Assembly (NCBI GenBank): GCA_040752975.1
Contig: JBFMHF010000225.1
Span: 1 to 7,764, forward strand
Direction of reading: 5' to 3'
Source of the DNA: JADLDB01 sp040752975
Lineage (GTDB): Bacteria > Myxococcota > Myxococcia > Myxococcales > Myxococcaceae
DNA length: 7,764 nt
Shown: positions 1 through 5,108 of the stretch, piece by piece
How positions within the stretch are numbered: position 1 is the first letter of the stretch
Layout of the letters: each line of letters opens with the position of its first letter
Notes under the pieces: model-generated
What the model saw: only the letters and a program-made list of their open reading frames with translations
Told to the model about the DNA's origin: nothing
Databases searched by the model: none
Program-made: the position numbers and the translations under genes

Positions 1-309
1 GTCGGTTACGGGCCCACCAGCCCGCTCCCTCCTCGCTTCTCGATCTCCGGCCAACGTCCTGCGCGATCCATGCTCCACCCAGGTGAACTCTGGGGTTAGC
101 GCACGGCGAATCGACCAGAGAGAGTGTCCGGCCGGCGGGACACACCATCGCTGGCCACGGAGCGGCGTGGGCGCTCCACTGTCTCCTCACGGTTTGAGAA
201 TTCCCCTCGGGCGGCGCGGCGCGGCCGGGTGCGCCCGGGGGACGGACCCAACTTTGCTCCCGCCTGGACTCGACACGCGCGGTTCGCGCGGCGACGAGGG
301 AGGTGGACG
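1..309. other. Leader region upstream of comM, no supported gene
   Basis: No reading frame here looks like a gene. One plus frame is open from base 1 and ends at a TAG at 97-99, so the tail of an upstream gene cannot be excluded, but nothing in it is recognisable. A short GC-rich inverted repeat, CCGGG-TGCG-CCCGG, lies at 225-238. The only clear signal is the Shine-Dalgarno stretch GGAGGTG at 299-305, which serves the GTG start at 310. I see no convincing promoter. Confidence 0.5.
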
Positions 310-1911
310 GTGTTGGCACGGGTGAAGTCGGGAGCGCTGGTAGGTGTGGACGCGGTCGTCGTCGAGGTGGAGGTGGACATGTCGCTGGGCATGCCCCTCT
401 TCAGCGTGGTGGGCCTGCCAGACGGCGCAGTGAAGGAGTCCAAGGTGCGGGTGGTGTCGGCGCTGAAGAATGCCGGCTACGTGCTGCCGCAGAAGCGCAT
501 CACGGTGAACCTCGCGCCCGCCGACTTGAAGAAGGAGGGCGCCACCTTCGAGCTGCCCCTCGCGCTGGGGGTGTTGGCTGCGGCAGGGCAACTGGAGGCG
601 CGCGCGCTGGGGCCGTGGCTGGTGGGGGGCGAGCTGTCGCTGGACGGCGCCGTGAAGCCGATTCGCGGCGTCCTCCCGCTGGCCATCGCCGCGCGCGACG
701 GGGGCTTCCGGGGCGTCATCGTCCCGCACGGCAACGCGGTGGAGGCCTCGCTGGTGGACCGCATCGACGTGGTGGCCGTCTCCACCGTGAAGGAAGCGGT
801 GATGCACCTGACGGGTGAGGCGCCGCTGGAGCCGTTCCGCCGGGGCGCGGCGCCAGGCCAGGGCGAGCAGCACGTCACCGAGCAGCTCGACTTCGCGGAG
901 GTGCGCGGCCAGGACGACGCCAAGGCGGCGTTGGAGATCGCCGCGGCGGGCGGCCACAACGTGCTGCTGTGCGGCCCGCCGGGCTCGGGCAAGACGATGC
1001 TGGCCCGACGGATGAACACCATCCTCCCCGCCATGACCTTCGCCGAGGCGCTGGAGGTGACGAAGGTGTACTCGGTGCTGGGCCTGTTGTCGGAGGGGCG
1101 GGGCCTCGTGAGCCAGCGCCCCTTCCGCGCCCCGCACCACACCATCAGCGACGCCGGGCTGGTGGGCGGCGGGCCGATGACCCGGCCGGGGGAGCTGTCG
1201 ATGGCGCACCGGGGCGTCCTCTTCCTCGACGAGCTGCCCGAGTTCCGCCGCAACGTGCTGGAGGTGCTGCGCCAGCCGCTGGAGGAGGGCGTGGTGCGGC
1301 TCGCGCGCGCCAACCACCACGTCACCTACCCGTGCGAGGTGATGCTGGTGGCGGCGATGAACCCGTGCCCCTGCGGGCTGTACAACGTGCCGGATCGGAT
1401 CTGCCGATGTCCGTCGTTGAGGGTACGCGAGTACCACGCGCGGATCTCCGGCCCGCTGCTCGATCGCATCGACATCACGCTGGAGACACGGCCAGTCGCG
1501 GTCGAGTCCATCACCCGGCTGAGCCTGGAGCCGCGCACCTCCGCCTGGTACCGCGCGCGCGTCGAGGAGGCACGCGAGCGCCAGGCGCACCGCTTCCGGC
1601 ACTTCCCCGGGATCTTCTGCAACGCGCAGATGGGGCCGGCCTTGTTGCGCCGCTTCGGCGCCACACCGGAGCGCGCCCGGAAGATGCTGGAGCAGGCGGT
1701 GCGCAGCTTCGGGCTGTCCGCGCGCGCGCACGATCGCATCCTCAAGCTGGCGCGCACCCGGGCCGATCTCGAGGGGCGGGAGCAGATCACCGAGGCAGAC
1801 GTGGGCTTCGCGATCAACTGCCGGGCGCTCGATCGCAAGGACTACTTCGAGGCCGACACGCAGCCCGACCGCGACCCGCACGCCTGGTCTTCGCTGGAGG
1901 CAGACGGCTGA
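310..1911 (+). CDS. comM: ComM/YifB family Mg-chelatase-like AAA+ ATPase
   Basis: A protein of 533 aa (family usually about 500-510). ComM is a cytoplasmic hexameric AAA+ helicase that promotes branch migration when single-stranded DNA is recombined after natural transformation; YifB homologues are also common in species not known to be competent. The N-terminal ChlI/Lon-like domain starts with the typical block ending in VVGLPDGAVKES. The ATPase core has Walker A GPPGSGKT (residues 222-229), Walker B FLDE (D307, E308) and sensor-1 Asn351 in MNPCPCG. A cysteine cluster C353, C355, C365, C367 is typical of the family, followed by GPLLDRIDI with Arg386. A C-terminal Mg-chelatase domain follows. 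The GTG at 310 is chosen because GGAGGTG lies a few bases upstream and the protein then aligns with the family N-terminus; the frame stays open further up to 124, but that extension is Arg-rich and unlike the family. The last residues (SSLEADG) belong to a sequence repeated downstream. Confidence 0.95.
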   Translation: MLARVKSGALVGVDAVVVEVEVDMSLGMPLFSVVGLPDGAVKESKVRVVSALKNAGYVLPQKRITVNLAPADLKKEGATFELPLALGVLAAAGQLEARALGPWLVGGELSLDGAVKPIRGVLPLAIAARDGGFRGVIVPHGNAVEASLVDRIDVVAVSTVKEAVMHLTGEAPLEPFRRGAAPGQGEQHVTEQLDFAEVRGQDDAKAALEIAAAGGHNVLLCGPPGSGKTMLARRMNTILPAMTFAEALEVTKVYSVLGLLSEGRGLVSQRPFRAPHHTISDAGLVGGGPMTRPGELSMAHRGVLFLDELPEFRRNVLEVLRQPLEEGVVRLARANHHVTYPCEVMLVAAMNPCPCGLYNVPDRICRCPSLRVREYHARISGPLLDRIDITLETRPVAVESITRLSLEPRTSAWYRARVEEARERQAHRFRHFPGIFCNAQMGPALLRRFGATPERARKMLEQAVRSFGLSARAHDRILKLARTRADLEGREQITEADVGFAINCRALDRKDYFEADTQPDRDPHAWSSLEADG

Positions 1912-2028
1912 CAGTCCCGCACGCTTCCTTCCGGTTCCCTGGACATCGCTGGAGGCAGACGGCGGTCCCGCGCGCTTCCTTCCAGGCGCCGTGGTCTCCG
2001 GTCCGCAGTCGAGGCGGACGGCTGACAG
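1883..2028 (+). repeat. Imperfect triplicate repeat of the comM tail and stop
   Basis: Copy 1 (1883-1932) covers the last codons of comM, its TGA and 21 bases beyond. Copy 2 (1938-1983) matches it base for base except for TCT/ACA near the start, TGACAG replaced by GG, and one A/G change; the core TCGCTGGAGGCAGACGGC is identical at 1891-1908 and 1946-1963. Copy 3 is partial: 2011-2028 matches 1897-1914 in 17 of 18 bases, including GGCTGACAG. The copy 1 to copy 3 offset is 114 bp, a multiple of three, and the comM frame stays open between the TGA at 1909 and a second in-frame TGA at 2023. Read through, the extra 37 codons would again end in VEADG-stop, echoing the LEADG-stop of comM. It looks like local tandem duplication followed by decay. 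Confidence 0.85.
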
Positions 2029-2049
2029 CGTGGGGCAGGGGGATATAGT
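2022..2049 (+). promoter_or_regulatory. Candidate sigma70-type promoter, probably giving a leaderless mRNA
   Basis: CTGACA (2022-2027, 5/6 to TTGACA), a 16-bp spacer and TATAGT (2044-2049, 5/6 to TATAAT). Only 9 bases separate the -10 box from the ATG at 2059, so transcription would start at or within a few bases of the start codon. No Shine-Dalgarno lies at normal distance; the purine run AGGGGGA ends about 15 bases upstream. The -35 hexamer is part of the third copy of the comM-tail repeat. The call rests on consensus matching only. Confidence 0.45.
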
Positions 2050-2058
2050 CCGTGGTCC

Positions 2059-2400
2059 ATGAACGCTCGTGGACTCGCGGCGGTGACGTTCCTCGCAGTG
2101 AGCGGATGCGGCTGGTCGCTGGACGCGGCGCGGGAGAGCGCGGCGACGAAGGCGTGCAACTACTACCAGCGGTGCGAGCAGGTGGGTGACGGGAAGATGT
2201 ACCCGTCGTCCGACGAGTGCATCACGCGGCAGCGGACGTACTGGCTCGACGCGTGGCCGACCAACCTGTGCGAGGGGAAGGTCAACAGCGCGGCCGTCGA
2301 TGCGTGCCTCAAGGCCATCGACAACACCGCGTGCAACAGCCTCATCGACTTCCTCGCCACGCTGGACAAGTGTGACAAGAAGAACACCTGCGCGCCCTGA
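2059..2400 (+). CDS. Small cysteine-rich lipoprotein, function unknown
   Basis: A 113-aa protein with a lipoprotein signal peptide: short N-region MNAR, hydrophobic core GLAAVTFLAV and lipobox VSGC with Cys17 as the lipidated residue. Gly18-Trp19 follow, with no Asp at +2, which fits outer-membrane rather than inner-membrane retention by the enterobacterial rule. The mature part carries eight more cysteines (33, 39, 54, 71, 83, 92, 105, 111), enough for four disulfides, and no membrane segment. The pattern ACNYYQRCEQVGDGK...YPSSDEC resembles, from memory, a family of short myxobacterial lipoproteins (DUF6184-like); I cannot confirm that here, and no function is established. The gene is tandem with comM but apparently has its own promoter. 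It converges on the cyclic-nucleotide protein gene with only six bases between the two stop codons. Confidence 0.85.
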   Translation: MNARGLAAVTFLAVSGCGWSLDAARESAATKACNYYQRCEQVGDGKMYPSSDECITRQRTYWLDAWPTNLCEGKVNSAAVDACLKAIDNTACNSLIDFLATLDKCDKKNTCAP

Positions 2401-2406
2401 GGGGCG
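2393..2406. terminator. Small hairpin across the convergent stops
   Basis: CGCCC (2393-2397), loop TGAG, GGGCG (2402-2406): a five-base-pair GC stem sitting on the 3' ends of the first lipoprotein gene and the cyclic-nucleotide protein gene. There is no T-run on either strand, so it is at best a weak bidirectional terminator or a pause site. Confidence 0.25.
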
Positions 2407-2874
2407 TCAGCGGGGGCCGAAGGACGACAGCGCGAAGAAGGCGCGGATCTTGTCGTTGGTCTCGCGCAGGCGCGCCGAGAGCGTGCGCACGAAGGTCCAG
2501 AGCAGGACGGAGGCGAGCTCCTTGTCGGTGAACATCACCTGGTCCAGCTTCTCGCGGGAGAGCTGGTAGAGGGTGCAGGTGGAGTGGGCGATGGCGTCAG
2601 CCGAGCGCGGGCCTTCCTCGATGAGGGACATCTCGCCGAAGTACTGGCCCTTCTCGAGGATGGCGAGGGCCTCTTCTCCGATGCCCGGCACCATCTTGGA
2701 GATGCGCACCTTCCCGTCGGCGATGATGAACATCGAGTCGCCCGGGTCGCCCTCGCGGAAGATGTGCGCGTTGATGGGGTGCTTCACCTCGGTCAGCGCC
2801 GCCGCCAGCTTGCGCAACTGCGCCGACGTCATGCCGTCGAAGAGCGCGACTTTTTTCAGGATTTCGACGTCCAT
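2407..2874 (-). CDS. Single-domain cyclic nucleotide-binding (CRP-like CNBD) protein
   Basis: A 155-aa protein that is almost entirely one cyclic-nucleotide-binding domain. The opening VALFDGMTSAQLRKLAAAL is the usual N-terminal helix. The beta roll follows with FREGDPGDSMFIIADGKVRI (residues 39-58). The phosphate-binding cassette is FGEMSLIEEGPRSA (79-92) with Gly80, Glu81 and Arg90, the residues that grip ribose and cyclic phosphate in cAMP receptors, so ligand binding looks intact. The C-terminal part is helical and there is no DNA-binding helix-turn-helix, kinase or channel domain, so this is not a CRP transcription factor; it may signal through a partner protein. It is divergent from trxB (89 bp apart) and convergent with the first lipoprotein gene. 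The ATG at 2874 has no Shine-Dalgarno. Whether the ligand is cAMP, cGMP or another nucleotide cannot be told from sequence. Confidence 0.9.
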   Translation of the reverse strand: MDVEILKKVALFDGMTSAQLRKLAAALTEVKHPINAHIFREGDPGDSMFIIADGKVRISKMVPGIGEEALAILEKGQYFGEMSLIEEGPRSADAIAHSTCTLYQLSREKLDQVMFTDKELASVLLWTFVRTLSARLRETNDKIRAFFALSSFGPR

Positions 2875-2883
2875 CGGGGCTAG

Positions 2884-2911
2884 TTCGTAGCAGACCTGAA
2901 ACCATTGTCAG
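2884..2911 (-). promoter_or_regulatory. Candidate promoter of the cyclic-nucleotide protein gene
   Basis: On the minus strand, CTGACA (2911 down to 2906), a 16-bp spacer and TACGAA (2889 down to 2884), then 9 bases to the ATG at 2874. The -10 box is weak (3/6). The -35 sequence, spacer length and distance to ATG are the same as at the first lipoprotein gene, and again there is no Shine-Dalgarno, so a leaderless transcript is likely if this is used. An inverted repeat at 2898-2917 overlaps the -35 and spacer. Confidence 0.3.
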
Positions 2912-2917
2912 GGTTTC
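2898..2917. promoter_or_regulatory. Inverted repeat in the divergent promoter region, possible operator
   Basis: GAAACC (2898-2903), eight-base centre ATTGTCAG, GGTTTC (2912-2917). It lies in the 89-bp gap between the divergent cyclic-nucleotide protein gene and trxB and overlaps the proposed -35 of the former, a sensible place for a dimeric regulator. Six-base arms in a GC-rich genome can arise by chance, so this is a weak call. Confidence 0.25.
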
Positions 2918-2963
2918 GTCCTCTCAGGGGCGGACGTTTCACACCGAACAAGGAGTCAGCAGC

Positions 2964-3920
2964 GTGGAGACCCGAAAAGTCGTCATCGTCGGATCCGGTC
3001 CTGCCGGGTACACGGCCGCGATCTACGCGGCGCGCGCCAACCTCGAGCCGGTGGTCTTCGCGGGAGGGCCAGCCGAGAGCGATCCGCGGCGGGTGCCCGG
3101 CGGCCAGTTGATGATCACCACTGACGTGGAGAACTACCCGGGCTTCCCTGAGGCGGTCACCGGCCCGGAGTTGATGGAGCGCTTCCAGAAGCAGGCCGAG
3201 CGCTTCAAGACGGTCATCCACCTCGAGAACGTGGTGAAGCTGGACCTCTCGAAGCGACCGTTCCACGTGAAGGGCGAGTCGAAGGAGTACCTCGCCCAGT
3301 CGGTAATCATCGCCACCGGCGCATCGGCGAAGTGGCTCAACGTGAAGGGTGAGAACGAGTTCATGAACCGGGGCGTGTCGGCGTGCGCCACGTGTGATGG
3401 CTTCTTCTTCAAGGGCGCCGACGTGATCGTCGTGGGCGGGGGCGACACGGCCATGGAGGAGGCGAACTACCTGTCGAAGCTGTGCGCCTCGGTGACGGTC
3501 ATCCACCGGCGGGACAGCCTGCGCGCCTCGAAGATCATGCAGGAGCGGGCGCTTCAGAACCCGAAGATCAAGTTCCTCTGGGACTCGGTGATCGAAGAGG
3601 TGGTGGGTGACGCGAAGGGCGTGACGGGCGCGGTAGTGAAGAATGTGAAGACGGGAGACATGAAGAAGGTGGACGCGAAGGGCGTGTTCGTGGCCATCGG
3701 GCACCAGCCGACCACGGAGTTGTTCAAGGACACGCTGAAGCTGCAGCCGAACGGATACCTCTGGGTGCAGCCGGGCACGGCGCGCACCAGCCAGGAGGGG
3801 GTGTTCGCCTGCGGCGACGTGATGGACGCGACGTACCGCCAGGCGGTGACGGCGGCGGGCACGGGGTGCATGGCGGCGATCGAGGCGGAGCGGTGGATGA
3901 CGGAGCACGGCATCGCGTGA
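2964..3920 (+). CDS. trxB: Thioredoxin-disulfide reductase TrxB
   Basis: A 318-aa low-molecular-weight thioredoxin reductase (E. coli TrxB is 321 aa). It is a cytoplasmic FAD homodimer that passes electrons from NADPH to oxidised thioredoxin. The FAD site starts with GSGPAGYTAA (Gly10, Gly12, Gly15). The redox-active pair is C141-A-T-C144 followed by Asp145, inserted in the NADPH domain as in the bacterial type. The NADPH fold has GGGDTAMEEA (158-167) and HRRD (181-184), whose arginines fit 2'-phosphate recognition and so NADPH rather than NADH. The C-terminal FAD motif is GDVMD (Asp285) followed by RQAVTAAGTG. The start is GTG at 2964, with AAGGAG at 2950-2955 eight bases upstream, a clear contrast with the leaderless-looking neighbours. 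No thioredoxin gene is in the window. It is divergent from the cyclic-nucleotide gene and convergent with the second lipoprotein gene. Confidence 0.97.
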   Translation: METRKVVIVGSGPAGYTAAIYAARANLEPVVFAGGPAESDPRRVPGGQLMITTDVENYPGFPEAVTGPELMERFQKQAERFKTVIHLENVVKLDLSKRPFHVKGESKEYLAQSVIIATGASAKWLNVKGENEFMNRGVSACATCDGFFFKGADVIVVGGGDTAMEEANYLSKLCASVTVIHRRDSLRASKIMQERALQNPKIKFLWDSVIEEVVGDAKGVTGAVVKNVKTGDMKKVDAKGVFVAIGHQPTTELFKDTLKLQPNGYLWVQPGTARTSQEGVFACGDVMDATYRQAVTAAGTGCMAAIEAERWMTEHGIA

Positions 3921-3925
3921 GGGCC

Positions 3926-3954
3926 GCGCTTCCCCCAGGGAGAGCGGGGGGCGC
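3926..3954. terminator. GC-rich hairpin between convergent trxB and lipoprotein gene
   Basis: GCGC-TT-CCCCC (3926-3936), a nine-base loop, then GGGGG-GCGC (3946-3954): nine G-C pairs with a two-base bulge. It fills the gap between the trxB stop and the stop of the convergent lipoprotein gene and touches the latter's stop codon. There is no T-run, so it may act as a Rho-assisted or bidirectional terminator, or protect 3' ends. Confidence 0.45.
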
Positions 3955-4286
3955 TACTGGCGGAAGCAGCCGTCGCTCAGGCCGGCCATCGGGTTGGCGC
4001 AGGCCAGGACCGCCGCGCTGAACTCGGCAGACTTCGTCGGCTCGCAGGCGGGCAGCTTCTCGAGGCAGTCGAAGTACGCGGCCAGCGTCTGGCGATCGCT
4101 TGCGGTGCAGGCGCTCATGCTCGTCTCGCAGACGGAGTGGCTGAAGTCGGGCGTCGAGTCCGTCGCGCCGCAGGGCATCGCCTTGTCGGTGAAGGACTTC
4201 GCGGTCCAGTTCGCGCGATCGCACAGCGTCCCGCAGCCCGTGAGGCAGACGGCGAGGAGGAGCGCGAGGAGGGAGCGAAGCACCAT
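3954..4286 (-). CDS. Second small cysteine-rich lipoprotein, function unknown
   Basis: A 110-aa protein with a lipoprotein signal: MVLR, hydrophobic stretch SLLALLLAVCL and lipobox LTGC with Cys18 as the lipid-modified residue; Gly19 at +2 again suggests outer-membrane sorting. The mature chain has eight cysteines (22, 39, 53, 60, 74, 81, 96, 107), the same number as the lipoprotein at 2059-2400, though spacing differs and there is no obvious sequence similarity beyond size and composition. It has no transmembrane segment after the signal and no recognisable enzyme motif. The ATG at 4286 has no Shine-Dalgarno; a -10-like hexamer lies eight bases upstream. It converges on trxB. It could be a structural or adhesive surface lipoprotein, but nothing in the sequence decides that. 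Confidence 0.8.
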   Translation of the reverse strand: MVLRSLLALLLAVCLTGCGTLCDRANWTAKSFTDKAMPCGATDSTPDFSHSVCETSMSACTASDRQTLAAYFDCLEKLPACEPTKSAEFSAAVLACANPMAGLSDGCFRQ

Positions 4287-4294
4287 CGGGCGGG

Positions 4295-4324
4295 ACTGTA
4301 GTGGTGGGGCGGTTGTGGCTCCAA
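4295..4324 (-). promoter_or_regulatory. Candidate leaderless-type promoter of the second lipoprotein
   Basis: On the minus strand, TTGGAG (4324-4319), an 18-bp spacer, TACAGT (4300-4295, 4/6 to TATAAT), then eight bases to the ATG at 4286. There is no Shine-Dalgarno. The -35 match is poor; the support is mainly the position of the -10 and its similarity to the layout at the first lipoprotein gene. Confidence 0.3.
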
Positions 4325-4611
4325 GCGGGCAGTCGTGGGGGAGGACTCGTGCTTGCGCGAGAATCGACCAGCCCCTCGGCGCCCACGCCTCGATGCTCGA
4401 TTGACTGGGCTTCGGGCCGACCGTGCTGCCTTCCCCGTGCCTTCTGCATCACGCGCCTGGGCTGCGCAGGAGGTTGCAGGCCCCGCGGCGAGGAGGCCGA
4501 AGAGGCCGGTCTGGTGGAGGCGGGGGACGCGCCGACTGCCATGAGGAGAGAAGTGATGAGAGATCCCGGCGACAGCCCTTCCGGTCAGCCCCTCGTACCG
4601 GCGCGAATGGC

Positions 4612-4678
4612 GAAAAGTGATTCTGGTTGTAGTTTGTGTTGTGCGGACAACACAAATCACGACCAGAATCGCCTTTTC
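4612..4678. repeat. Long AT-rich foldback (31/32-nt inverted repeat, 4-nt loop)
   Basis: The left arm 4612-4642 pairs with the right arm 4647-4678 around the loop GCGG. The inner ten pairs (TTTGTGTTGT with ACAACACAAA) are perfect. Over the whole stem, read as plus-strand RNA, there are three G-U pairs (4632/4657, 4628/4661, 4618/4671), one A-C mismatch (4631/4658) and one bulged C. The arms are much richer in A and T than the surroundings, and the element is bounded by GAAAAG on the left and CTTTTC on the right. It could be a bidirectional terminator, a protein-binding palindrome, a folded small RNA or a MITE-like remnant. No target-site duplication and no adjacent transposase or reverse transcriptase were found. 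Confidence 0.9.
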
Positions 4679-4885
4679 ACCGCACTCCGTCGGCGACGGG
4701 GCGATTGTGCGCCCTTCACTCGGGCCGAGGGGCTCTTCCAGGTGGGCGCGGCGTTGGCCAGCACGCCCCCACCTTCCCCGAGGCGACCGCGCAGGGCGTG
4801 AAGTCAACCATCGCCCGACGCCCCCGCGCAAAGTGCCGCGCGAGGGTGACCGCACTATCGACAGCAGCCGGCCCGGAGCACTCTT

Positions 4886-4902
4886 CACCCGGACTCCGGG
4901 TG
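4886..4902. promoter_or_regulatory. 17-bp perfect palindrome, possible operator
   Basis: CACCCGGACTCCGGGTG: eight-base arms around a single central C. The single-base centre leaves no room for an RNA loop without opening pairs, so a DNA site for a dimeric protein is more natural than a terminator. No gene start is nearby, which weakens the operator reading. Confidence 0.35.
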
Positions 4903-5030
4903 GCGCACACCGTGGAGGTCAGTCACCGCTGCACGCCTCCGCGGTGGTTTGTCCGAGGCGGATCGCGTCGGCTGTCACGCCCAGTGGAGGTGAGGGTCGC
5001 CGTTCGCCGCTGCGGTGGTCCCCTGGGGAA

Positions 5031-5097
5031 ATTGCCCGAAGCCCTCGTGCCCCTCGTCACACTGCTTTCGGAGGAGGGGCTCGCTGCGACGGGCAAT
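5031..5097 (-). terminator. Nested stem structure just after the pabC-like gene
   Basis: The outer stem is ATTGCCCG (5031-5038) with CGGGCAAT (5090-5097). Inside it, GCCCCTC (5049-5055) pairs with GAGGGGC (5074-5080), separated from the outer stem by internal loops of ten and nine bases and closed by an 18-base loop. In the minus-strand transcript the structure begins eleven bases after the stop codon and is followed by ATTTCCCC, giving only a token U-stretch. Position suggests the 3' end or terminator of the PABA cluster; a structured RNA is the alternative. Confidence 0.4.
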
Positions 5098-5108
5098 CAC
5101 CGCCGGCC

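Larger units (their letters stand above)
4287..5108. other. Long intergenic region without a credible gene
   Basis: About 820 bp between the start of the second lipoprotein gene and the stop of the pabC-like gene. Frames are open in several registers but none has a family motif, consistent codon bias or a ribosome site, and the translated peptides are Arg/Pro/Gly-rich composition artefacts. What it does hold is structure: a promoter-like element at 4295-4324, a long foldback at 4612-4678, a 17-bp palindrome at 4886-4902, a short inverted repeat CACCGC/GCGGTG at 4924-4946 and a nested stem at 5031-5097. It could contain a small RNA gene; no tRNA or rRNA is visible. Confidence 0.6.

Noticed and set aside
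124..309. 62-residue N-terminal extension of comM from an ATG at 124
   Set aside because: Arg/Ser-rich, not part of the family, and a strong ribosome site plus a family-consistent N-terminus exist at GTG 310.
187..1881. 564-aa open frame antisense to comM
   Set aside because: High GC removes stops from the opposite strand. The peptide is His/Arg/Leu-rich with no domain, while the sense strand encodes a clear ComM.
1883..2028. CRISPR array or insertion-sequence end
   Set aside because: Only three unequal copies with spacers of a few bases, and the unit is derived from the comM coding end; no terminal inverted repeats or transposase.
4612..4678. Retron msr-msd region, suggested by the long stem in a probable myxobacterium
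   Set aside because: No reverse transcriptase gene in the window and no recognisable msr or flanking a1/a2 pairing; a long stem alone is not enough.
4301..4801. 166-aa plus-strand frame in the intergenic region
   Set aside because: No codon bias, no motif, no ribosome site, and it runs straight through the foldback.
4115..4888. 257-aa minus-strand frame overlapping the second lipoprotein gene
   Set aside because: Out of frame with a well-formed lipoprotein; its composition looks like GC-rich noise and it also crosses the foldback.
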